64,000 nt of DNA from Saccharomycopsis crataegensis (Eukaryota; Ascomycota; Saccharomycetes; Ascoideales; Saccharomycopsidaceae): NCBI RefSeq assembly GCF_037102585.1, contig NW_027043819.1:806001-870000 (forward strand). The letters are read 5' to 3'. Below, one piece after another: positions 18,199-27,924 of the stretch (positions are counted from its first letter, which is position 1; each line of letters opens with the position of its first letter). The notes under the pieces are model-generated. The model worked only from the letters and a program-made list of their open reading frames with translations. It had not been told where the DNA came from and made no database searches. A program made the translations under genes and the position numbers.

Positions 18199-19773
18199 TC
18201 AGTATTTAACCTCCAAAAGGGTAAAGGAATGCTTCTGAAAGGTAAAATTCACACTCTTGTCCTCATTCTGAATAATCTGACAGTCATTTTCCTTCAATAC
18301 AACTTTATCTGGAGTTTCAAAGCTGTTAGAAGCCAAAACATCATCGTGATAGAGCTCCCACGCATGTATCCCGGAGATCTTTGTATGGAAATCGATTTTG
18401 GTGTTGGCTTCTTCATCTTCGCTCCTGTTGACAATTGCAATATAAATTGTATCAGACCCTATCTTTTTAACGGCACTGACATCCAATAAAGTCACGCCAA
18501 ACTTGCCTTGGATCCATTTATAACTACCATCGTTTATTCCTGTAGCTCCGGTGTACATTTTGGTTTCAACATGCAAATCTAAAGCGTGGCCGTCTCTCAT
18601 ATAGTTGGAAAATAACATCAATGGCCAATAAGTGGTTTGTAAGAAAACTGTCGAGTCGTTGGTCATGATCGGAGCAATAACATTCACCAACTGAGCAATA
18701 TTACACATTCCTAAGCTTTCACTTTGTCTGATAAATACATTGAGCCATGAAGCAATAGCAAGTGCGTCACTGAGAGTGTATTTCTCCTCAGCACCTTTGG
18801 TTCCATCTGCCCTAGTTGGATCCCAAATATTCCATTCATCAAAACAAATTTTGACCTTCTTTTTAGAGTCTGCTTCCAATGAGTTCACTCCATTAGCCTT
18901 TGGTGGGTGTTGTATAGTCGCCAAATCAATCAAATTTTTGGTAACTTGAATCGCGGTCTCCGCCGCTGCTGGTGCAGTGACGTTCTTGATATACTCATCA
19001 TGAGCGGTATACATGTGTATGGAGTGCATATCGACCCAGTTGATCAACTTATCCAAGACATGATGATCCCAATTATCTAACCCGGTACAACCACAGGAGA
19101 TCAACTGGACATTTGGATCCAATAATTTGATAGCCTTGGCCCATTCAGCAGCCTTCTTAGCGTAATCTTCTTTGGTCATCTGTCCTACTTGCCAGTCACC
19201 CCAAACTTCATTCCCAAGGCCCCAATACTTGACATTATAAGGTGCAGGATGACCATTTTTCCTTCTCAAGTTGGCGTAATAGGTGTTGGCGGTGGAATTG
19301 CAATATTCTATCCATCCTAGCGCTTCATCAAGAGTTCCGGTTCCCATGTTCAAGCAGAAGTACGGCTCAACTTTCATTTCGTGGCACCATTCTATGAACT
19401 CATCTGTTCCAAACTGGTTACTCTCCTCGCCTAACCAAGCAAGTTCCGGTCTTCTAGGACGGTTTTCTCTAGCTCCAACACCATCGATCCAGTGATAAGA
19501 GGAAACAAAATTGCCACCGGGCCATCTAACCACTGGCATCTTAAGATCTTTGATGGCCTTGGAAACATCTTCTCTGTGACGTTTACCATTGACCTTTGTT
19601 TTCGGGGTTTTGTTGTAGTCTACCAAACCACCATAAATACATCTTCCGAGATGCTCCACAAATCCAGAATAGATGCGCTCATCCACCGGGGCTAATATTC
19701 TTCTCGGATCAACAGTGATGGAAGAGTTCTTAAGAGATCTAACTGGTGTGATGGTTTGACCGTATACCGACAT
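18199..19773 (-). CDS. GH51 alpha-L-arabinofuranosidase, intracellular type
   Basis: 524 residues without a signal peptide. Family GH51 retaining enzymes release L-arabinose from arabino-oligosaccharides. Early blocks are IYSGFVEHLGRCIYGG and VVRWPGGNFVSSYHW. The acid/base is Glu189 in YWGLGNEVWGDW and the nucleophile is Glu313 in CFDEWNIW. The C-terminal beta-sandwich follows, with NRSEDEEANTKID. Length and layout match the bacterial-type AbfA enzymes of about 500 residues rather than the longer secreted fungal GH51 proteins. GH51 is uncommon in budding yeasts, so a transferred origin is plausible, but base composition here is like the neighbours and no in-frame CTG is used. The gene is divergent to a sugar transporter, pointing to uptake and hydrolysis of arabinosides inside the cell. 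Confidence 0.93.
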   Translation of the reverse strand: MSVYGQTITPVRSLKNSSITVDPRRILAPVDERIYSGFVEHLGRCIYGGLVDYNKTPKTKVNGKRHREDVSKAIKDLKMPVVRWPGGNFVSSYHWIDGVGARENRPRRPELAWLGEESNQFGTDEFIEWCHEMKVEPYFCLNMGTGTLDEALGWIEYCNSTANTYYANLRRKNGHPAPYNVKYWGLGNEVWGDWQVGQMTKEDYAKKAAEWAKAIKLLDPNVQLISCGCTGLDNWDHHVLDKLINWVDMHSIHMYTAHDEYIKNVTAPAAAETAIQVTKNLIDLATIQHPPKANGVNSLEADSKKKVKICFDEWNIWDPTRADGTKGAEEKYTLSDALAIASWLNVFIRQSESLGMCNIAQLVNVIAPIMTNDSTVFLQTTYWPLMLFSNYMRDGHALDLHVETKMYTGATGINDGSYKWIQGKFGVTLLDVSAVKKIGSDTIYIAIVNRSEDEEANTKIDFHTKISGIHAWELYHDDVLASNSFETPDKVVLKENDCQIIQNEDKSVNFTFQKHSFTLLEVKY

Positions 19774-20066
19774 TATTTGTAAGAAAGTAGAGTAGTTAGG
19801 TTAAAGAATTGACAAAAAATTGCGATACCGCCTGGAATCTTTGCAGCTGAGGGGATGTCTTATATCATAATAGAAATAAACCCCTCAACTTCAGAAGTAG
19901 ACTATTATTTCCAAATATATCACCGCCTGGATGAATGGTGCTGATTAATGGTGGGTAGACCCTAAGAGGGGCTTCGAAGACGTCAAAGATAAGCGCGATC
20001 AATGCACCCCCACGCTGCATAATGACATGCGTCCACTCCCCGTTCTGGTTCGACATAGCGGATCTG

Positions 20067-20104
<38 letters not shown>

Positions 20105-20173
20105 CCACATTTACTCATTGATACCTCTTTCTATAGGTGCACAATTGTTCTATAATCTTGATATGTATTAGAA
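19774..20173. promoter_or_regulatory. Divergent promoter of arabinofuranosidase and sugar transporter
   Basis: 400 bp. Two exact copies of ACCGCCTGGA (19827-19836, 19922-19931) are candidate inducer sites. Several CCCC/GGGG boxes (19851-19854, 19881-19884, 19968-19971 and others up to 20105) resemble Mig1 or stress elements and suggest glucose repression. A (TA)n run at 20073-20101 may serve as the transporter's TATA region. Confidence 0.55.
20073..20101. repeat. (TA)n microsatellite
   Basis: Alternating TA run of about 29 bp, 73-101 bp before the transporter start codon. Confidence 0.85.
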
Positions 20174-21752
20174 ATGGCCATTCCTCCTAAATTATACCAG
20201 TTCTTGGTATGCTGTTTTGCCTCAATAGGCTCCTTTGCTTACGGTTATGGTGCGTATCTTCCTCTTTTTCAATAATAGGATACCTGACTAACATTTTTCC
20301 ATAGACCTTTCCGTCATTGCTCAAGTAATTGCTAGTGAAACCTTCATCGAAAGGTTTCATCCAAGCACCAATGAAAGCAGTGCAGTCGTTTCATTGTTCA
20401 CTGGAGGTGCATTCTTTGGTGCATTTTTCGCAGGGTATCTTTCAGATTACATTGGAAGAAAGTATACCATCACCACTGCCAGTTTGATTTTCATCATTGG
20501 CGGATGCTTACAAGCAGGATGTACTAGCATGGGGATGCTTTTGGCTGGACGTTTTATCAGCGGAATTGCCGTCGGTACTCTTTGTATGATCATCCCATTG
20601 TTTCAAGCGGAGTTATCACACCCTTCCATTAGAGGTACGGTCACTGCTCTTCAGCAGTTCTTTTTGGGTATTGGTGCCCTATGTTCTTCTTGGATCGCCT
20701 ATGGTTGTTACACTGGTCTCGCTGGTAGCGAAAATCAATTCCGTCTTCCACTTGGCCTTCAAGTTGTGCCAATAGGAATTTTATTCTTCGCAACTTACTT
20801 CCTTCCAGAATCCCCAAGATGGTTAGCCAAGAACAATAAAGAAGACCTTGCGTTGCGAACTCTTGCGAAACTTCATTCTCATGGTGACATTGATGCTTCA
20901 GAAACCAGAGCACAATACGAAGAAATTATGAGCGAAGTCGAGCTTGAAAGAAGTCGACCATCAGTTGGTTGGCTTGGTCTTTTCAAAACCAAGGATAGGG
21001 CAAGAAGAATTGTTCTTACCTGTGCTTTACAAGCTTCAGCTCAAATGACTGGGGTCAGTGCAATCCAATTCTTCAGCCCTGTGATCTTCTCCAATATTGG
21101 TTTGAGCACCGGTCGTACATTGTTATATCAGTCTGTGAATTCCATTATTGCTTTGATAGCCCAAGCACTATGTATTGCCACAATTGATCTCACTGGTCGT
21201 CGTTGGGTGTTGATCCTTTCAAACGTTGGATGCTCTTTCTGTTTTGTGATCGGAGCAATTCTACTTGCGAAATTCCCGGCAGAAACTACCAATAATCGTG
21301 GAGCACAAATTGGGTTCATTGCCAGCACCTGGATCTACAACTTTATCTTCAGTTATGGTGTTGGTCCGTTGACTTGGGTCATTCCGTCAGAATCTTTTAA
21401 TTTAGCCATGAGAGCCAAAGGGGTTGGTCTTGCCACAATGGTATCATTTGCCTTCAATACAATGATTGGTCAAGTCACCACCGTGGCGATGGATCAAGTT
21501 GGTTGGAAGTTTTATTACACGTTTATTTTCTGTTGTATGAGTAATGCCATCTTCTTCTGGGCATTCATGCCGGAGACCAGAAAGATTCCGCTTGAAGTCA
21601 TGGACAGCTATTGGAAGGAAGCTCCGTATTTCATTCCAAGTTGGAAGCCTTCTAGAGATTATGCTAAAGAGTTAGATCAGCATGTTGAAGAAATTGATAT
21701 CAAGAGGGAGTATGAGCACAAAAATTCTGTTGCCAACTCCATTAATGAGTGA
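20174..21752 (+). CDS. MFS sugar transporter (hexose/arabinose-type), two exons
   Basis: Exon 1 is 20174-20249 and exon 2 is 20305-21752, giving 507 residues. The first exon encodes MAIPPKLYQFLVCCFASIGS and AYGY, which joins in phase 1 to DLSVIAQ. This rebuilds the usual TM1 GYD motif, so the gene does not start at the long downstream frame. Visible family signatures are DYIGRKYTI (loop 2-3), GRFISGIAVGT (TM4), PESPRWLAKN before the central loop, VSAIQFFSPVIF (TM7), GRRWV (loop 8-9) and MPETRKIPLEVMD after TM12. The closest known kinds are fungal proton symporters and facilitators for hexoses, L-arabinose, lactose or quinate. It is divergent to a GH51 arabinofuranosidase, so L-arabinose or arabino-oligosaccharide uptake is the best inference. 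A T-rich 3' flank follows. Confidence 0.88.
20250..20304 (+). other. Short intron (55 bp) in sugar transporter gene with a GTGCGT donor
   Basis: Donor GTGCGT departs from the GTATGT/GTAAGT found in the other introns here. Branch point GACTAAC is at 20286-20292 and acceptor ATAG ends at 20304. Splicing keeps the frame and restores a conserved motif. Confidence 0.85.
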
Positions 21753-23112
21753 AAACTTCATTTCCTTTTCTTTTCTTTTCTTTTCTGTTTTCTTTTTTTT
21801 TTTTTTTATTATTATTATTATCAATATTTTAAGTTTAGTCGGTCAATGGGAAATTATGGAATGTTGTGCTTGATTTTTGTGGGTGCAAATTATAATAATA
21901 CAAAATATCGAGTTATATAATCTCTATAATACACTGATTTTCAAGAAACTTTGTTTCGTGCATTTTCTCTGTATGGCAAACAAACAAGTGAGTAAAAGTT
22001 CTGTATCGTAGATGACCCATCAGATAATACCAAGATATTGATTTATAGCACTTCTTTAAATTATCCAATTTATTCCTTGAGAGATATTCCTGAAACTCAT
22101 GATCTTTCTAATATGTACAGTTTTTCACTAATGAAGAGTGAAAGCAAAGTAACTTTCAGACATCTAATTACTTTGTAGCAAATATGGTTCAGCCATATCC
22201 CAACAATTTACTTAATCTATCAATACTAATTTTCATATTCTTGTAGCCACAAGTTCTTAAACTATGACTGTCCTATTAAATCTTCTGAAGAGCAGATACC
22301 ACTCAACCAGGCCTACAAGCTGAAATTGTAAATTTTTCACCGATAGTATATTTAAACATCTCCCAAAATCGCATCCCTAGAATTCTAATATTTGTCACTC
22401 CAAGGCTTTCATTATTGGATTCATGCAAGGATCTAATCACAATGATACTTTTAAGAAATTTTGAAACAGATAAAAAGCCTGAGGTTCTTGATGCTAAGTT
22501 ATATTGAGTTTTCCAAAAAAAAAAAAAAAAAGAAGTATTCTTAAATGTTTCTAGTTGTGTTACTAGCACAATATTGCTTTGAAAATTCAGGGTGTCCAAT
22601 CAATTTACCCAGACGTACAAAGTCAAGTCTAAATCAGCATTTACTCTGAACAGGAGAAATCATAGTATGATTTTTTTTTTTTTTTCAACTCGAGTTAGTA
22701 TTCCAGCTGGAATACAAATACTTACAACAGTTCAATTTGGTTTGATATTTTATATTTCGAGAAGGGAAAAATCACAAAAAGGACCAATAAATCTATAGCA
22801 TAATAAATGACGAAGGTTGAAAAGCAAGGGTATTAGATGTAAAAAGCAGTTGCCTGAAGTAGAAAGATAATGCCGATATTAAAATGCAAAATAATGAGTG
22901 AAGCTAGTGAAAACCTAAAATAATGATAGAAAAACAAACAAAAAAGAAAGAAGGGTGTAAACAAGAGAAAGAAAATTTTCTTATAAGTTGGATGCCAAAA
23001 ATGCAAAATAAAAAAAAAAAAAAAAAAATGAAGTGGTAAAAAAGAAAAACAATTCTGCCCTTAACTAACCCAAAAACGAAAGAATGAAAAACAGGAAAAA
23101 TAATAATAATAA
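21753..23112. other. Convergent intergenic region, 1.36 kb
   Basis: Between the stops of the sugar transporter and the unknown coiled-coil gene. It has T/A homopolymers at 21789-21807, 22513-22531, 22671-22685 and 23008-23028, and a short TTTTC repeat near 21760-21785. ORFs here are short and without motifs. No RNA gene recognised. Confidence 0.55.
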
Positions 23113-24405
23113 TTAGAAGAATCCAGTAGACTTTGGACGGCTAGATATTTTGTTTAGTTGGTTATGATATAAGTTCATTGATCTTCTTTTAATTGCGGTC
23201 CCCATACTATTGTGCTTTCCAGGACTATGATGATGAGTAGAATTGGCAAGTTCTCCTTGATCTTTGGCCATGAAGTTATAATACTGAGGTCTGCTAACTT
23301 TACGAGAAAGACTAGAAGGACCTTTGTTCATCGACAATAAACTTTCATGGGATCCTTTCCGTCTGAGAGTCTTGTTGAAGTATTGGTTACGCACCAAACT
23401 TGTTTCAGACGAAGGGATCACTCTCTCGGGATCGGTCAATTGCTTGTAAGCCAAATCAGTAGGGGAAATGAATGGGGATTCAAAAGTTGAAGAATTTGGC
23501 GAGTAATTGGACATCGCAGGAGAGGTCACCCGTGAAAAAGTAGGGGAGTCAATTTGAATGTTTAGTGAAATGTTTGATCTGGTAGCGTTTTGCTGATACA
23601 TGTAATTGTTGGAAGATGGAGACAATGAAGGCTCAGAAAGATCAATGTTGACAGTCAAATTTTTAGGATTGCATTTATAAGAAACAGGGGTACTAGGGAA
23701 AGCATCTGACTGTTTGGAGGTTGGTGGGGAAGATACTTCAGGAGCCAATTTCATTTCATCAAGGTGCACCTGTAATTCCGAGAGTCTTTTACTCAAAACG
23801 GTGTTTTGCATTTCTTGATACTTAAGTTTCTCCAAAAGTGAGGTATTAGTTTCCTCATATGCCAACTGTAAGTCGAGTTCGGTGTTCGATTTGCATGATT
23901 CGTTCTTAATTGAGAAAAGTGATGAACCATTGCTAGAGGTAGTGGAAGTAGATTCAAGTCTTCTATGAGATCTTGGAGGAACCAACAATGGAGCAAAGTT
24001 TTCACCACCATTAGAGTTTCTCAAAACTTGTTTCTTATTTTCTTTTGCAGCCCTTTCTTCCTCTTCCTCCTCCTCATTGATCCTTTCCTCAATGCTGAGC
24101 CAGAGATTGTCACTATTGAACAAGCTTGCATTGCTTTCTTCTTCTTCTTCTTCTTCTTCTTCTTGCACCTCTTGAGCTCTCAAGGCTTCCCAGGCTTGTT
24201 GTTGGTCAATAAGTTTCTGTCTTTCTAACCTCAATTCATTTTCTAGAAGGTCCAATTTCGCCTTGAGAACCGGCACTTGAATGGCCTCATTTTTTAATTT
24301 GCAAATTTCATTGTTCAATTCTTGGATGTTGGCAGACGACTGGCGAATGGCTTTGTTGTTTTCCAAAGATTTGAAAAGTAGTGCTGCTTTTAGTCTAGTT
24401 AACAT
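23113..24405 (-). CDS. Unrecognised protein with N-terminal coiled coil and acidic run
   Basis: 430 residues if translation starts at the ATG at 24405. The frame stays open 62 codons further upstream, but that part reads like non-coding leader. Residues about 1-90 form a leucine-rich coiled coil (LNNEICKLKNE, LDLLENELRLERQ). A run of nine glutamates follows, with a second acid-rich stretch (NEEEEEE) after it. Another heptad-like segment is near 205-240 (LAYEETNTSLLEKLKYQEMQ). The C-terminal half is Ser/Pro/Asn-rich and probably disordered, with many SP sites (SPTFSRVTSP, FISPTD) open to proline-directed kinases, and a basic tail ending RPKSTGFF. No family recognised. Scaffold-like or cytoskeletal roles fit the composition but are guesswork. 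Confidence 0.7.
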   Translation of the reverse strand: MLTRLKAALLFKSLENNKAIRQSSANIQELNNEICKLKNEAIQVPVLKAKLDLLENELRLERQKLIDQQQAWEALRAQEVQEEEEEEEEESNASLFNSDNLWLSIEERINEEEEEEERAAKENKKQVLRNSNGGENFAPLLVPPRSHRRLESTSTTSSNGSSLFSIKNESCKSNTELDLQLAYEETNTSLLEKLKYQEMQNTVLSKRLSELQVHLDEMKLAPEVSSPPTSKQSDAFPSTPVSYKCNPKNLTVNIDLSEPSLSPSSNNYMYQQNATRSNISLNIQIDSPTFSRVTSPAMSNYSPNSSTFESPFISPTDLAYKQLTDPERVIPSSETSLVRNQYFNKTLRRKGSHESLLSMNKGPSSLSRKVSRPQYYNFMAKDQGELANSTHHHSPGKHNSMGTAIKRRSMNLYHNQLNKISSRPKSTGFF

Positions 24406-24882
24406 GGTTAGTGGTCGATATATATTTGCTAAACCATAAAAAACGAGCAGGGAAAGAAAGTTGGGCCGGAAATTCAGGGATATATTTATAATGATTGACG
24501 GGCTGACCCATTTTTGGAGGCTGAGATAAAAATAGCCACCATTTTGGTCCGTCCCGCGTGATCTTCTGCAGAGATACGTGAAGCGACGCATGCATCATAT
24601 GGAAGAGATTAAAAATAAAAAGTTACGTCACAGCGCTTTTTTTTTTTTTATTTTTGACAGTTTATTTATATCTCATCGCTGCTTAAGCCTCCAAAATGAC
24701 AGACAGTTTATGGACAATAGACGATATTAAACTAAGACAACTTGTACATTCACAGAAACTGGAAAAAATAATTTTGACAACTAAAAAAGACAGAAAAAAA
24801 AAAATATCAAACGCCGTCCACCAAGAGTTCTAAACAAAAATAACTATAACAATAACTATACACGAAGTAGTTACAACACAAC
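24406..24882. other. Promoter of the coiled-coil gene and 3' flank of LSB5
   Basis: 477 bp. A T-run at 24639-24651 and an A-rich stretch near 24790-24803. No gene seen. Confidence 0.5.
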
Positions 24883-26277
24883 CTAGACCTTGTTACGGTC
24901 GGCAAATGGATTATCTTCATCATCTTCCTCAGATTCATAGTCAGAAAATGCAGCAGCATTGGACTCTTCGTCGTCGTCGTCATCATCATCATCAGAGTTT
25001 TCGCTGATGAATCCGCTGTTTGCCACTGGGTTGGAGGGGTTTGAAGGGTTGGAGGTTTCTGGTTTAGAATAGTCAGAATATTTCTGAAGCGCTTCAACCA
25101 ATTCGTCATTGGCGTGGATCAATAATCCAAGATACTCTCCCTCGCTAATGACCTGTAAGTAACGCAATACTTTTCGACGAATTTGACGACATTTTTCAAA
25201 CTGAATAGCACACATATCATTGTCCATTGCTATTTCACCTCTAGACCTATTCAATTGGGATAACTGGTTTTTCAATAAAGTTGCCCCACTGGTGGCCGCC
25301 GCAAGTATTTTATCAATCTCTGGACCGGCTTTTCTGAGATCGATATCTGGAATCTCGTATGCTTGGTCCAAAGCAGCATTGCTTGTGCCAGTAACTTCTC
25401 CAGGAACAGAACCTCCGTGTCTTCTAATACTGCCAACTTGGGATATTCTGTCGTATTCACTATCAGAAAACTCGTCTGCACTGTCGTCCATAAATTGGGG
25501 AACCTGTCTTCGGACGGGCTGATTGGCTCCTCCGGATCTACTTTTGTAATAATTCTTAGCATATTTGTGTAAGGAAACTAGCTCAGAATATCTTGGATCG
25601 TTGGAAAACTCAGATTTCCACCCAGCAACCATAGCAATCACCTTCTTGCGGACTCTTGGGATAAGGGTATCGTCACTAATCATTACCTTGAGTCGATCCA
25701 ATAATTTGGTATCATTGTATAATGGAGTCAATGGCTTCCCACCGTTTGAGACCAATAATTCAAGAAGCTAGGCAAAAATGTTAGTATTTAAATGTCTCAA
25801 TGAGGATCCTAATTACCCACATCATAAAAAAACAAAAAAAAAAAAGAGAATCATTCTCCATAATTTCAGGATTTTAGAGTAGCAAAAGGCAAGAATGAAA
25901 AAAAAAAAAAAAAGATCAACTTACCACAAGGGCCTTATATTGAACTGTTGGGGTCCCATACTTCAACTTCTTTCTGATGGCTCTAGCCGCTTCGGTTGCC
26001 CTAAAGTAACAAGTTAGTAAAGCAAAGCAAATCAAAATACCCCAAACACAGTGATCTTCATGAGGACAATATAAAATCCCAATTATTTTCAAGAATATAA
26101 GAAGCAAAAACATGTGGTTATGTAAACTTACCCTTCAGCACCCTGGATCTTGATGCTTTCAAGCAACCCAGGCAACTGGATTTCTGGCTCGAATTCCTCA
26201 ACCGTCTTTTCGCCCAAAAGTTGGTTAATTGAGGCAGTTATGGCGGTATATGGCTTGTCATCGGTGAAGAATCCCAT
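24883..26277 (-). CDS. LSB5: Lsb5-like VHS-GAT protein with C-terminal NPF motif, three exons
   Basis: Exons 26277-26132, 26000-25925 and 25767-24883 join in frame to 368 residues. The VHS domain spans about 10-150 and crosses both junctions (KYGTPTVQYKALV joined to LLELLVSNGG). A GAT domain lies at about 205-290 (IDKILAAATSGATLLKNQL, CRQIRRKVLRYL). The tail is acidic (DDDDDDDEE) and ends with NPFADRNKV. That combination, VHS then GAT then NPF without FYVE, SH3 or GAE domains, is diagnostic of Lsb5. Yeast Lsb5 binds ubiquitin and the Las17 and Sla1 machinery and links endocytosis to cortical actin; the NPF would contact the Sla1 homology domain. The start codon is set by the N-terminal exon; the third exon alone begins inside the VHS domain. 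Confidence 0.88.
25768..25924 (-). other. LSB5 intron 2 (157 bp)
   Basis: Donor GTAAGT at 25924, branch point TACTAAC at 25786-25780, acceptor CTAG ending at 25768. Phase 0. It contains long A/T homopolymers. Confidence 0.9.
26001..26131 (-). other. LSB5 intron 1 (131 bp)
   Basis: Donor GTAAGT at 26131, branch point TACTAAC at 26019-26013, acceptor TTTAG ending at 26001. Phase 2. Confidence 0.9.
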
Positions 26278-27269
26278 GATTATTCTATCTATCTAGTGTG
26301 TGCTTGCTCCAATGGTGTTATATCAGATTCTTTGGAATGATCCTTATCAAAGAATATAAATGGGTTATTTATGCCTCGTTTCTTTTTTTCTTTTTTTTTT
26401 TTTTTTTTTTTTTGTAGCGGGTTTTTCTTTTCAATTTTTATTTTTTTTTAGCTTTCTATTTTAAGAAAACGTGGCTCCCGAAATGTTTTAACCTTTTTTT
26501 TTTTTTGTTTTTTTGTTATTATTGTTTGTGAAAGAGTTTGGTTGTCATTAATTTTGAGACAGCATCTCAGGAAAGCGATGAGATAACGTATTTGTGGCCA
26601 CTTGAGATGACTCGATTTCGTCTGAATCATTTACCCGGGATGACGCAATGCACCATAATGCTGCTTACAGTGGTGGTGTCGGTCCCAACATCCAACCAAG
26701 AGTGATAAATAAAACAGTTGCAATAATGTGGCCACTAGTTAGACCAAGACCAAGGAGATGGTAAGCCTAGGGTAGCTAGTGCTCTGTGGGACGAGCCTAC
26801 TACAAACAGTGGACGTCCGTCTTTCTCTTAAGTAGGTGTATATTACTCGATTCTATACTTATTCAGCGTACCCGCTAGCAGATGGGGGCCGAGCCGATAC
26901 AATAGTTATATATACCTGGAACACATAAGATACTAGACTAATTATGAATCAAGACGATCCAATTACTGCTTAACTGCCTTCAGCTATGATGGTGTTGTTG
27001 TTTTTTTTTTCAACAATAACCGTTAGAGAAGGTCACCGACGAACACCTAATCAACTGGTCCACAGGGGACCAGGAAAAATTAACAATTGACAAGCTTTTA
27101 CCATCTTTGCAATTTTGACTAAAAAATAGTTTCGAGCGGATTCTGATCAAAACATGCTCCATACGGATCTATTTTGTCTCCAAAAAGCAATTTCATATTA
27201 TTTCTAAAATCATATTATGAACAAAATTAGTGTGATTTAACCATAAGATACAAGAATTTAAAAAATGGT

Positions 27270-27681
27270 CGAGGTAAATACTTTTGATAGAAGAGAGATC
27301 TGTCTGGCCATTGCCGCCAGATTTGATGGTGGATGACCAGACTTTACTGGGAATTTCCACGCGGATGAAGAGATCAAGCGGTTCTTCCGCACTGTCGGAA
27401 TCCATGAGGAGACGTTGTGTCTTCTCAAAGCGAATTTCATCAAGTCCATCAGCAAAATGGAACAAATTAAGACACATTCCCAATCAAATGGGAAAAATCG
27501 CTACAACAGCTTTCCCGAAAGCGTGACTTCATGCGACCACACGAAGTGGCGATTTCATTAATTGCTGAAGAACAACTCAAGGACATCAAGAATTTCGAAG
27601 AGCCTGGTAGACTATTTGCATTTGGGAAACAACGGAGTATGAAAGAATTCATTGATGAAATAAGGGAAATGACAATATATT
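27270..27681 (+). pseudogene. Degraded protein-coding relic, family unknown
   Basis: The plus strand shows protein-like codon patterns (charged, helix-forming sequence) in more than one frame, ending at a TAA at 27679-27681. The pieces look like parts of one former coding region with about two or three breaks. No family is recognised, and whether it was a host gene or part of an element cannot be decided. It is not preserved as an open frame and the local ORFs on the other strand look like shadows. Confidence 0.4.
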
Positions 27682-27800
27682 AATCAAAAGATATGTAGAA
27701 ATATCAAAATTTAAAAAGCCAAAAGGAAAAAGAAAAAAATATTAGTAACAACAGGCATGCAGTAATGATAAAGACAAACAAACAAACAAAAAAAAAAAAA

Positions 27801-27836
27801 TGATAATGATAATGATAATGATAATGACGATGATAA
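27801..27836. repeat. (TGATAA)n simple repeat
   Basis: Four perfect TGATAA units followed by variants, about 90 bp from the 3' end of the chitin synthase gene. Confidence 0.8.
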
Positions 27837-27924
27837 AAGTACAAGTAGTGATTTTTTTTCCCCCCTCAAGCATTAATTGAATCATACCTCAAAGGGAAAA
27901 GAAAAAGTTGACCAACAAAATGAG

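Larger units (their letters stand above)
26278..27924. other. Intergenic region, 1.65 kb, with a degraded gene-like stretch
   Basis: LSB5 promoter at the left with long T tracts (26387-26413, 26494-26506). The middle is anonymous. A degraded protein-like segment is at about 27270-27681. The right end carries simple repeats next to the chitin synthase stop (27801-27836). Confidence 0.55.

Noticed and set aside
24406-24591. 62-codon upstream extension of the coiled-coil protein
   Set aside because: The segment has promoter-like AT-rich sequence and lacks the composition of the rest; the ATG at 24405 opens the coiled coil.
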